6,136 nucleotides of DNA from Candidatus Aminicenantes bacterium UBA4820 (GCA_002402325.1 DHFQ01000034.1:1486-7621); one strand, 5' to 3'; shown: positions 1-5,861, numbered from the stretch's first letter. Program-made: numbers and translations. The notes: generated from the sequence alone by a model not told the origin.

Positions 1-61
1 CATAAATGATCGCATCAAATAAAATGTTTGAGCAGCCTTTTCTTTTATCTTCTTTTAATAA

Positions 62-760
62 CTACCACTTGAAGGAAATCCCGATTGATATCGTTACAGG
101 ATTTGCCCTTATAAGTTTATCGCCGCTTTTATGTGCCACACACATATGACCAGCGCAGGAATAATACCATTTTGCCATTGTAAATCCATTATAATCGTAT
201 TCCGCCTCCATCCTTAAAGATGCTTCCTCTGCAATTTTCCATGAAATACCCGTAACGAAGTAGGGGCCTACGCTTATCTTTGCTTTGGGAGTCAAAACTT
301 CAGCAGATGGATAGTTGACTTTAAACCAATAATCATCCTCTGTTGTGGTTGTATTAAAGTTTATGCCTCCACCAACATAAGAAGAAACAGATTGCCACTC
401 TCCATAGTAATAAGAAAAGCCGAAATTGAGTGAATAAACGGGGATGGTGTGAGAAGGAGGAACATAGCAGCAACAATCCCAATTCGCTCTCTCCAATTCA
501 AAGGTTGACCGTCTTAAACTTAGCCTCCATGCCCAATCATCGTTCAGGAATCTTGAATAATCAACCTGAAAGGCGAGCTGATCATTACTTACACTAAAGA
601 CTTCCTCATCCACCATGTTTTCAATGGTATGCAAATTGCCTGATGTGGGATAACTTCCTCCAATGCTAAATGTGAGTTCGTTTTTTTGTAACTGCTGACA
701 AAAGATGGTTTCTGCAAAAAAGAACAAGATAACGATAAATAAGACAGATTTCCTCACCAT
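62..760 (-). CDS. small outer-membrane beta-barrel protein (predicted 8 strands)
   Basis: Predicted 232-aa secreted protein; the exact family is not recognised. The start chosen is the ATG at 760-758. It has a GAGGTGAT ribosome binding site four bases upstream and puts a signal peptide at the very N-terminus: MVRK, then a hydrophobic run to about residue 16, with likely cleavage near FC-QQ at 21-22. A TTG at 793 would add 11 residues and ignore this site. The mature chain alternates hydrophobic and polar residues in eight stretches separated by short turns (LNDD, GEWQ, AEEA) and longer loops, and it ends in ...SIGISFKW, an aromatic C-terminus typical of outer-membrane barrels. OmpW/OmpX-like size is an inference from length and pattern. 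Loop 2 carries three adjacent cysteines (96-98) and loop 4 carries CAGHMCVAH (202-210). It is divergent from tRNA-Val/thrS. A transport, adhesion or metal-binding role is not shown. Confidence 0.85.
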   Translation of the reverse strand: MVRKSVLFIVILFFFAETIFCQQLQKNELTFSIGGSYPTSGNLHTIENMVDEEVFSVSNDQLAFQVDYSRFLNDDWAWRLSLRRSTFELERANWDCCCYVPPSHTIPVYSLNFGFSYYYGEWQSVSSYVGGGINFNTTTTEDDYWFKVNYPSAEVLTPKAKISVGPYFVTGISWKIAEEASLRMEAEYDYNGFTMAKWYYSCAGHMCVAHKSGDKLIRANPVTISIGISFKW

Positions 761-764
761 TACT

Positions 765-772
765 ATCACCTC
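765..772 (-). promoter_or_regulatory. ribosome binding site of the barrel-protein gene
   Basis: The minus strand reads GAGGTGAT four bases before the ATG at 760-758. It is a long match to the anti-Shine-Dalgarno sequence and decides the start in favour of this ATG over the upstream TTG at 793. Confidence 0.7.
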
Positions 773-809
773 TCTTTCTTTTACACCTGTCAAAAAACAC
801 TTAGATTTT

Positions 810-837
810 ATTATACAACATTTATTGTAAAATTATA
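810..837 (-). promoter_or_regulatory. possible promoter region of the barrel-protein gene
   Basis: On the minus strand there are two exact TATAAT hexamers, at 815-810 and 837-832, upstream of the barrel-protein start. Neither has a good TTGACA-like -35 box at 16-18 bases, so the assignment rests on the -10 matches alone in AT-rich DNA. A 13-bp palindrome at 846-858 lies just upstream of the distal hexamer, a place where a regulator could act. Confidence 0.35.
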
Positions 838-845
838 TTTTTTTG

Positions 846-858
846 AGAACAATGTTCT
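846..858. repeat. perfect 13-bp palindrome, possible operator
   Basis: AGAACAATGTTCT consists of two 6-bp half-sites around one central base. It lies about 85 bases upstream of the barrel-protein start and would overlap the spacer/-35 area of the distal TATAAT. A half-site-like AGAACAAT recurs at 903-910. The symmetry suits a dimeric repressor or activator, but no regulator is encoded nearby. Confidence 0.35.
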
Positions 859-925
859 TCTCTTGTTATGATAAAATGCTTAGATATTTTAATGAACCAA
901 GAAGAACAATTTTTGACTCTTTTTA

Positions 926-947
926 GGCGGGGGTACTCATCCCCACC
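926..947 (-). repeat. GC-rich hairpin in AT-rich spacer
   Basis: On the minus strand GGTGGGG and CCCCGCC can form a 7-bp stem, with one G-U pair, around an 8-base loop. No T-run follows on either strand, so it is not a good intrinsic terminator. It lies at the decayed end of the transposase remnant and could be part of a mobile element. Its function is unknown. Confidence 0.3.
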
Positions 948-1077
948 AACTAAAAAACAAGGATGCGTACCTTAAGAAAATCCAATAAGAAAACAAATAA
1001 TGATGTTGATGGTTAAGGCAAGCAGAGAAGTTAAGATTTAAAACTGCTTCCACTCTCTTAACTTCCTTCTCACTCAT
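937..1077 (-). pseudogene. 5' remnant of a transposase gene (probably ISNCY-like, helix-turn-helix type)
   Basis: The minus-strand ATG at 1077 is preceded by GAGGAGA six bases away, a strong ribosome binding site. The first 13 residues, MSEKEVKRVEAVL, resemble the N-terminus I recall for ISNCY-type transposases, where a helix-turn-helix region follows. After about residue 14 the reading frame becomes low-complexity and aromatic-rich and stops at 46 aa, whereas intact transposases of this kind have several hundred residues. Upstream lie two GGGGACATT repeats of the kind found at insertion-sequence ends. I read this as the left end of an insertion sequence that has lost most of its body. The family is assigned from memory of a short N-terminus, so it is tentative. 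Confidence 0.5.
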
Positions 1078-1083
1078 TATTGT

Positions 1084-1088
1084 CTCCT
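1084..1088 (-). promoter_or_regulatory. ribosome binding site of the transposase remnant
   Basis: The minus strand reads AGGAG six bases before the ATG at 1077. It supports the view that the short reading frame downstream was once a real gene start. A second, stronger GAGGAGGT at 1107-1100 has no start codon at a proper distance. Confidence 0.45.
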
Positions 1089-1118
1089 CTGTGGCTTATA
1101 CCTCCTCAACCATTATTA

Positions 1119-1168
1119 GGGGACATTTCTATTATTTTGGCAATATGGGGACATTATCATATTGGCAA
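1119..1168 (-). mobile_element. insertion-sequence end with two subterminal repeats (remnant)
   Basis: Two direct repeats 28 bases apart begin GGGGACATT and end TTGGCAA: 1119-1143 and 1147-1168. Read on the minus strand they are TTGCC...AATGTCCCC units placed in front of the transposase remnant, as transposase-binding repeats at an insertion-sequence end would be. The matching inverted end (AATGTCCCC on the plus strand) is not found between 794 and 1076, so the other end is deleted. No target duplication can be identified. Confidence 0.5.
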
Positions 1169-1189
1169 GACACAACCTCTTCATACACC

Positions 1190-1216
1190 TTGACATATTC
1201 TTCATTTTCCTATAAA
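1190..1216 (+). promoter_or_regulatory. promoter of tRNA-Val and probably of thrS-infC-rpmI-rplT
   Basis: A perfect -35 TTGACA at 1190-1195 is followed by TATAAA at 1211-1216 after a 15-base spacer; TAAACT at 1213-1218 gives a 17-base spacer with a weaker match. Transcription would start near 1222-1225, a few bases before the tRNA. No other convincing promoter and no terminator lies between here and thrS. Confidence 0.65.
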
Positions 1217-1230
1217 CTACTTGATTGTGG

Positions 1231-1307
1231 AGGCGCGTAGCTCAGTTGGCTAGAGCGCTACCTTGACACGGTAGAGGTCAGCGGTTCAATTCCGCTCGCG
1301 CCTACCA
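1231..1307 (+). tRNA. tRNA-Val, anticodon GAC
   Basis: The cloverleaf is complete: acceptor AGGCGCG pairs with CGCGCCT, D-arm GCTC...GAGC, anticodon stem CTACC/GGTAG with loop TTGACAC (anticodon GAC), variable loop AGGTC, and T-arm AGCGG-TTCAATT-CCGCT. Discriminator A is at 1304 and an encoded CCA at 1305-1307. It reads GUC and GUU codons. The thrS start follows only about 20 bases later, so tRNA 3' processing would also create the 5' end of the thrS message. Confidence 0.97.
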
Positions 1308-1325
1308 CCTATTTGTTTTTGGAGA

Positions 1326-3269
1326 ATGAAAGTGGAAGAGATCAAAGTTACCCTTCCCGATGGCTCAGTTATGGATTTTAAAAAGGGCGTAAGCGGGGAA
1401 GAGGTGGCAAAGGCAATTTCTGAGAGGCTACTTAAGGATGCTGTTGCGATGAAGGTTGATGGCATTCTAAAGGATATTGCTTCGCCTTTAAATGAAGATT
1501 GTTCTATTGAAATTTTAACTTCAAAAAACAAGGAATCTCTTGAGATTTATCGCCATTCTACAGCCCATCTTCTTGCAAATGCCGTGAAGGAACTTTTCCC
1601 TGAAACAAAGATTGCGATTGGTCCTGTGATTGAGGATGGCTTCTATTATGATTTTGATAGAGAGACGCCCTTTACTCCCGAAGACCTTCCTGCAATTGAG
1701 CAGAAGATGGCAGAAATCGCAAAAAGGGGTAATCCCATTGAAAGGCAGGATGTTTCTTCAGAAGAGGCGATCAGACTTTTTAAGGGCGAGGATGAGCCTT
1801 ACAAAGTTGAACTTGTAACTGAAAAAGGTCAGGGTGGAATGGTCTCAATTTATAAACAGGGAAACTTCACAGACTTTTGTAGGGGACCGCATTTAAGCAG
1901 CACTTCTAAAATTAAAGAGGGAACTTTTAAACTCCTCTCAATTGCTGGCGCATACTGGAAGGGCGATGAAAAAAACAAGATGCTTCAAAGGATTTATGGC
2001 ACCTCTTTCTTTACAAAAAAGGAACTTGATGAGCATCTAAAAAAGTTGGAAGAGGCAAGGTTAAGAGACCATAGAAAGCTTGGAAAAGAACTTGATCTTT
2101 TCTCGGTTGCTGATGAGATAGGTGGAGGACTTATTCTCTGGCATCCAAAAGGTGCAATAGTTAGGAAGACGATCGAAGATTTTTGGAGAGAAGAGCATAT
2201 CAAAAACGGCTATGAATTTGTTTTTACCCCTCACATCGGAAGATCCACTTTGTGGGAAACATCGGGGCATCTCGATTTTTACAAAGAGAATATGTATCCC
2301 AGAATGGAGATGGAAAATCAGACTTTCTATGCAAAACCGATGAATTGCCCTTTCCATGTAATGATTTACAAATCAAAGCATAGAAGTTACAGAGAGTTGC
2401 CTTTAAGATGGGCAGAACTTGGAACGGTTTACAGATATGAAAAGTCGGGGGTTTTACACGGGCTTATGAGGGTAAGAGGTTTTACTCAGGATGACGCACA
2501 CCTCTTTGTTCCGCAGGATGATATGGAGAAAGAGGTCGTTTCGGTGATAAATTTTACAATACACATTCTCAAGTCCTTCGGATTTACGGAATTTTCATCA
2601 TTCATTGCGACAAAGCCAGAAAAATCTGTGGGCGAAGAGGAAAGATGGAACGCAGCCACCGATGCCTTAAAAAGAGCCGCAGAGTCAGTTGATCTTTTGT
2701 ATGAAATGGATGAAGGCGGAGGCGCCTTTTATGGGCCAAAAATTGATATAAAGATAAAAGATGCGTTGGGTAGGAGCTGGCAACTTTCAACAGTGCAGTT
2801 TGATTTTAATCTTCCTGAAAAATTTAACCTTGAATACATTGGAAAAGATAATAAGCCTCACACACCCTATATGATTCACAGGGCGTTACTTGGAAGTCTT
2901 GAAAGATTCTTTGGAATTTTGATTGAAAACTTCGCAGGTGCATTTCCTCTCTGGCTTGCTCCTGAGCAGGTAAGAGTTATGTCAATTGCGGACAGGCATA
3001 TTCCCTACTGTGAAAAACTTCTTGCGGAATTTAAGGAAAAAGGAATAAGGTGTTCGTCAGATTTCAGGCCTGAAAAAATAAATTATAAAATTAGAGAGGC
3101 TCAACTTGAGAAAGTTCCCTATATGCTTATATCAGGCGATAGAGAAATTGAGAATGAGAGTGTTTCAGTAAGAACAAGAAGCGGTGGTGACAGAGGAAGT
3201 AAAAAGGTGGTAGAATTCTTAGATGAGTTTTTTAAAAAGGTTAAATCTAAAGAGATAAAACTTGATTAA
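1326..3269 (+). CDS. thrS: threonine--tRNA ligase (ThrRS)
   Basis: Cytoplasmic class II synthetase that attaches threonine to tRNA-Thr and clears mischarged Ser-tRNA. At 647 aa it is full length. Domains in order: TGS (about 4-65); editing domain with H77xxxH81 and C185xxxH189; catalytic core (about 270-540), where C341 (MNCPFH), H392 (DDAHLF) and H518 (MIHRA) are the zinc ligands, each 7 residues later than Escherichia coli C334, H385 and H511; motif 2 arginine R370; anticodon-binding domain (about 545-645). The ATG at 1326 lies only one base after GGAG (1321-1324). The in-frame GTG at 1332 has ideal 7-base spacing and would give 645 aa, so the true start may be GTG. It heads the thrS-infC-rpmI-rplT operon; infC follows after 11 bases. 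Confidence 0.98.
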   Translation: MKVEEIKVTLPDGSVMDFKKGVSGEEVAKAISERLLKDAVAMKVDGILKDIASPLNEDCSIEILTSKNKESLEIYRHSTAHLLANAVKELFPETKIAIGPVIEDGFYYDFDRETPFTPEDLPAIEQKMAEIAKRGNPIERQDVSSEEAIRLFKGEDEPYKVELVTEKGQGGMVSIYKQGNFTDFCRGPHLSSTSKIKEGTFKLLSIAGAYWKGDEKNKMLQRIYGTSFFTKKELDEHLKKLEEARLRDHRKLGKELDLFSVADEIGGGLILWHPKGAIVRKTIEDFWREEHIKNGYEFVFTPHIGRSTLWETSGHLDFYKENMYPRMEMENQTFYAKPMNCPFHVMIYKSKHRSYRELPLRWAELGTVYRYEKSGVLHGLMRVRGFTQDDAHLFVPQDDMEKEVVSVINFTIHILKSFGFTEFSSFIATKPEKSVGEEERWNAATDALKRAAESVDLLYEMDEGGGAFYGPKIDIKIKDALGRSWQLSTVQFDFNLPEKFNLEYIGKDNKPHTPYMIHRALLGSLERFFGILIENFAGAFPLWLAPEQVRVMSIADRHIPYCEKLLAEFKEKGIRCSSDFRPEKINYKIREAQLEKVPYMLISGDREIENESVSVRTRSGGDRGSKKVVEFLDEFFKKVKSKEIKLD

Positions 3270-3275
3270 AGGAGG
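3268..3275 (+). promoter_or_regulatory. ribosome binding site deciding the ATT start of infC
   Basis: AAAGGAGG ends five bases before ATT at 3281. The out-of-frame ATG at 3276 directly abuts the site, too close to be used, and would encode only nine residues. Spacing and homology both point to ATT. Confidence 0.8.
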
Positions 3276-3280
3276 ATGTT

Positions 3281-3796
3281 ATTAGCGAAAGAGAGCAAAA
3301 AATAAACGAGGAAATAAAGGCTAAAGAAGTAAGGGTGATCAGTGAAAAAGGGGAGCAGTTGGGAATAATGTCCTTAAGGGAAGCGCTCGAACTTGCTGCT
3401 TCTAAAGGAGTTGACCTGATTGAGATTGCCCCGAAGGCGAATCCACCCGTTTGTAAAGTCATAGATTATGGTAAATTTATCTATGGAGAAAAGAAAAAGG
3501 CGCAGGAATCAAAGAAAAAGCAAAAGGTTATTGTTGTCAAAGAGATAAAGTTAAGGCCAAAAATAGAGGAACATGATTACCAGACAAAGAAGAGACAGAT
3601 GGAAAAGTTTTTAATTGAAGGAAACAAAGTTAAGGTGAGCGTGAGGTTCAGAGGAAGAGAAATTTCTCATCCAGAGATGGCTCAGGAACTTTTACAAAGG
3701 CTCACAAACGATTTAATAAAAGTTGGTAAAATAGAGCGGGTTCCATCTATGGACAACTGGTCTATGGTTATGGTTTTCGCACCCGCGACAAAATAG
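3281..3796 (+). CDS. infC: translation initiation factor IF-3, ATT start
   Basis: IF-3 binds the 30S subunit, prevents premature 50S joining and checks the start codon and initiator tRNA. The gene starts at the rare codon ATT (3281-3283), five bases after a strong AAAGGAGG site. This gives 171 aa, close to the 180 aa of Escherichia coli IF-3. Residues 7-18 (KINEEIKAKEVR) align with RINGEIRAQEVR of that protein, which shows that translation begins here and not at the GTG at 3335. N-domain about 1-70, including GVDLIEIAPKANPPVCKVIDYGKF; lysine-rich linker about 70-85; C-domain about 86-171 with VSVRFRGREISH. ATT is known to allow IF-3 to repress its own synthesis. It lies 11 bases after thrS; its stop codon TAG is part of the rpmI ribosome binding site. 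Confidence 0.96.
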   Translation: MSEREQKINEEIKAKEVRVISEKGEQLGIMSLREALELAASKGVDLIEIAPKANPPVCKVIDYGKFIYGEKKKAQESKKKQKVIVVKEIKLRPKIEEHDYQTKKRQMEKFLIEGNKVKVSVRFRGREISHPEMAQELLQRLTNDLIKVGKIERVPSMDNWSMVMVFAPATK

Positions 3797-3807
3797 GAGG
3801 AATTTTT

Positions 3808-4002
3808 ATGCCAAAAACAAAAACCAACAAGAGCGCAGCAAAAAGGTTCAAAGTAACGGCGACAGGAAAAGTAAAAAGATGGCACGCTTATCACCGGCAT
3901 ATACTTTCAACAAAGTCAAGAAAGAGGAAGAATCATCTTGTTGCACCAGCGATGGTAGATGATGCCAATCTTAAAAAAGTAAAAAAGATGCTTCAATATT
4001 AG
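3808..4002 (+). CDS. rpmI: 50S ribosomal protein L35
   Basis: Small basic protein of the large ribosomal subunit. At 64 aa it has the normal family length (65 in Escherichia coli). Diagnostic stretches are MPKTKTNKSAAKRFKVT at the N-terminus, HRHILSTKSRKRKNHL in the middle and AMVDDANLKKVKKML at the end. The ribosome binding site TAGGAGG (3794-3800) overlaps the infC stop codon and sits seven bases before the ATG, which suggests translational coupling to infC. rplT follows after 11 bases. Confidence 0.98.
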   Translation: MPKTKTNKSAAKRFKVTATGKVKRWHAYHRHILSTKSRKRKNHLVAPAMVDDANLKKVKKMLQY

Positions 4003-4013
4003 TGAGGTAAACA

Positions 4014-4373
4014 ATGGCAAGAGTAAAAAGAGGTTCAAGCAGAGTTGAGAAAAGAAAAAAGATACTGAAACTTGCTAAAGGTTATTACGGGGCAAAGAGG
4101 AGACTTTACAGAACTGCGAAAGAGCAGGTTGAAAGGTCTTTAGCCTTTGCCTTTGTGGGAAGAAAGCAGAAAAAAAGAGACTTTAGAAGGCTCTTTATTG
4201 TAAGAATAAATGCAGCACTCAGCCCATTTGATATGTCTTATAGCAGGTTTATTGATGGTTTAAAAAAGGCTAACATTAACCTTGATAGGAAGATGCTTGC
4301 TGAAATAGCAATAAAAGATGAGGTAGCCTTTTCATCATTGATTGAAAAAGCAAAGACCGCTTTAGCAAAATGA
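4014..4373 (+). CDS. rplT: 50S ribosomal protein L20
   Basis: Early-assembling 23S rRNA-binding protein of the large subunit. In Escherichia coli it also represses its own operon at the mRNA; no such site can be recognised here by eye. At 119 aa it is normal in length. The basic N-terminal extension MARVKRGSSRVEKRKKILKL is followed by the family stretches AKGYYGAKRRLYRTAKEQV, RDFRRLFIVRINAA and SYSRFIDGLKKANINLDRK. The GAGGT site at 4004-4008 is six bases after the TAG of rpmI begins and five before the ATG. A hairpin begins immediately after its TGA. Confidence 0.98.
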   Translation: MARVKRGSSRVEKRKKILKLAKGYYGAKRRLYRTAKEQVERSLAFAFVGRKQKKRDFRRLFIVRINAALSPFDMSYSRFIDGLKKANINLDRKMLAEIAIKDEVAFSSLIEKAKTALAK

Positions 4374-4375
4374 TG

Positions 4376-4397
4376 AAAGCCATCTTTTGGCTTTTTT
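4376..4397 (+). terminator. intrinsic terminator or attenuator after rplT
   Basis: AAAGCCA (4376-4382) pairs with TGGCTTT (4388-4394) around a 5-base loop, and the T-run extends to 4397. The stem is short and only half GC, so readthrough is likely. The hairpin starts two bases after the rplT stop and ends eight bases before the next start codon, so it lies within the leader of the downstream gene. Confidence 0.6.
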
Positions 4398-4404
4398 ATA
4401 AATT

Positions 4405-5556
4405 ATGGCAATATCAGGCAATTTAGCCACGATGCCGTTACCCGATCTTCTCCAATGGCTTGCATATAGCCAGAAGACGGGGATTCTTATACTCTCAAAA
4501 GGTGAAATTGTCAAGGAAATCTATTTCCAAAAAGGGAAAATCGTAGCCTCTTCATCAAACGATCCAAGGGAGTATTTTGGCCAATTTCTTCTTTCTTTCG
4601 GCAAAATTAGTGAAAATCAATTGATTGAAGCCTTTAAAAAGCAGGCGATATCTGGTGTCAAAATAGGAAGAATTCTTGTTAATGAAGGTTTTTTGGAGGA
4701 ATCTGAGGTTCAAAAATATTTAAGAATCAAGGCAGAAGAGACAATTTATGACCTTTTTTTGTGGGGAGATAAAGGAGAGTTCAAGTTTTTCAACGATGCG
4801 ACTGCAGAGGGAAATGCTGTTCCTATCGAAATGGAAGTTACATCAATATTGATGGAGGGAACGAGAAGGTCTGATGAATGGTCAAGAATCAAAAAGGTTT
4901 TTCCAAGTCCAAATGTGATTGTAAAAATTATCCCTGAAAATCTTAATAGGGATGTTTTAGAAGACCCTGTTTTTAACAGAGTCATTCAGTTACTTGAAAA
5001 TCCAAGAAGGATTGCCGATTTATGTCTCGCATTCCATTCAAGTGACTTTGCTGTTTATAAAACCCTTTTTGACCTTTACACCTTTTCAATAATTGAGGTT
5101 GAAATGACTCAAGAGGTTGAACAGAAGGAAGAAGAAAAAATTAAAGATGAAGAGATAAAGAGCCTCTCAAATCAGGCTTTGAAAGAGTACAACAGCGGAG
5201 AGTTTGAGAAAGCGATTCAAATTTTTAAAGACATCCTTTCAATTGAACCAACGCACTCATTTGCAAGGATGATGATTCAGAAATCTTATGATGAAATAAA
5301 GGATAGTTTGATAAGTAGCGACTTTACAATAGAACATATCCCTTATTTGAAGAGGACTATTACACCACTTGATGAATTTAATTTCACTCCTCAGGAAAAC
5401 TACATTTTAAGCAGAATAAACGGCATCAATTCTGTTCAGTCAATAATTAGAATCTCACCAATATTGGAGTTACAGGCGCTTATGATATTCAAAAAACTTG
5501 CAAAAGATAACCTTATAGGTTTTTTGCCACCAGCCCCTTCAACAGAATTAAAGTAA
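4405..5556 (+). CDS. DUF4388 (PATAN-type) protein with TPR and winged-helix-like C-terminus
   Basis: Predicted soluble cytoplasmic protein of 383 aa; no signal peptide or membrane segment. Residues about 3-155 match the DUF4388 pattern: SGNLATMPLPDLLQWLAYSQ, KTGILIL, then FQKGKIVASSS. This domain occurs in bacterial regulatory and motility-related proteins, but its role is poorly known. A helical segment at about 180-232 is followed by an acidic, charged linker (233-250), one clear TPR-like helix pair (about 253-298, SNQALKEYNSGEFEKAIQIF) and a C-terminal module (about 320-375, TPQENYILSRINGINSVQSI) resembling a small winged helix. The ATG at 4405 is fixed by an in-frame TAA at 4399-4401. No Shine-Dalgarno sequence precedes it. 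It occupies the place of pheS-pheT in the classic operon. A role in polarity or two-component signalling is only a guess. Confidence 0.9.
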   Translation: MAISGNLATMPLPDLLQWLAYSQKTGILILSKGEIVKEIYFQKGKIVASSSNDPREYFGQFLLSFGKISENQLIEAFKKQAISGVKIGRILVNEGFLEESEVQKYLRIKAEETIYDLFLWGDKGEFKFFNDATAEGNAVPIEMEVTSILMEGTRRSDEWSRIKKVFPSPNVIVKIIPENLNRDVLEDPVFNRVIQLLENPRRIADLCLAFHSSDFAVYKTLFDLYTFSIIEVEMTQEVEQKEEEKIKDEEIKSLSNQALKEYNSGEFEKAIQIFKDILSIEPTHSFARMMIQKSYDEIKDSLISSDFTIEHIPYLKRTITPLDEFNFTPQENYILSRINGINSVQSIIRISPILELQALMIFKKLAKDNLIGFLPPAPSTELK

Positions 5557-5654
5557 TAATATTATCTAAACAAATAACCCTTCAAATCAAAAATTTAACC
5601 CTGAATGAAAAGGTCAATTATCTATTTTCTTTATGAAGTTTATCGTTTAATTTA
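5557..5654. other. convergent intergenic spacer
   Basis: AT-rich spacer between the plus-strand DUF4388 gene and the minus-strand tRNA-Leu. It contains the 10-bp palindrome ATAATATTAT (5556-5565) and two AACCCT words but no stable hairpin followed by a T-run on either strand, so no intrinsic terminator for either unit is visible. Confidence 0.5.
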
Positions 5655-5741
5655 TGGTGCCGAGGGCGGGACTTGAACCCGCACGCCTTTACAGGCAAAG
5701 GATTTTAAGTCCTCAGCGTCTGCCTGTTCCGCCACCCCGGC
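5655..5741 (-). tRNA. tRNA-Leu, anticodon UAA
   Basis: Minus-strand class II tRNA. Acceptor GCCGGGG pairs with CCTCGGC (one G-U). The anticodon stem GAGGA/TCCTT holds loop CTTAAAA (anticodon TAA). The long variable arm (about TGCCTGTAAAGGCGT) is expected for leucine. T-arm GCGGG-TTCAAGT-CCCGC, discriminator A, encoded CCA at 5657-5655. It decodes UUA and UUG. It lies 38 bases after tRNA-Cys and is probably co-transcribed with it. Confidence 0.97.
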
Positions 5742-5779
5742 TAAAGAAAAGTATAAAACAAAACTTTTATAAAAAAAAG

Positions 5780-5853
5780 TGGAGGCGCCGACCGGATTCG
5801 AACCGGTGATGGGGGCTTTGCAGGCCCCTGCCTTACCGCTTGGCTACGGCGCC
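5780..5853 (-). tRNA. tRNA-Cys, anticodon GCA
   Basis: Minus-strand tRNA. Acceptor GGCGCCG pairs with CGGCGCC. The anticodon stem GGGGC/GCCCC holds loop CTGCAAA (anticodon GCA). T-arm ACCGG-TTCGAAT-CCGGT. The discriminator is U (position 5783), the identity base of tRNA-Cys, followed by encoded CCA (5782-5780). First gene of a tRNA-Cys/tRNA-Leu unit. Confidence 0.97.
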
Positions 5854-5861
5854 AAAGTGAT

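Noticed and set aside
1119..1168. CRISPR-like array, because of two repeats 28 bases apart
   Set aside because: There are only two imperfect copies with a spacer of three bases; an insertion-sequence end explains them better.
1994..2790. Several 60-100-codon reading frames antisense or out of frame within thrS
   Set aside because: They lie fully inside a well-conserved gene, show serine/leucine-rich shadow composition and lack ribosome binding sites.
3276..3305. Nine-residue frame MLLAKESKK overlapping the infC start
   Set aside because: Its ATG directly abuts the Shine-Dalgarno sequence, so it cannot be initiated from it.
3335..3796. infC starting at GTG, 153 aa
   Set aside because: It loses the conserved N-terminal KINEEIKAKEVR stretch and lacks a ribosome binding site, while ATT at 3281 has both.
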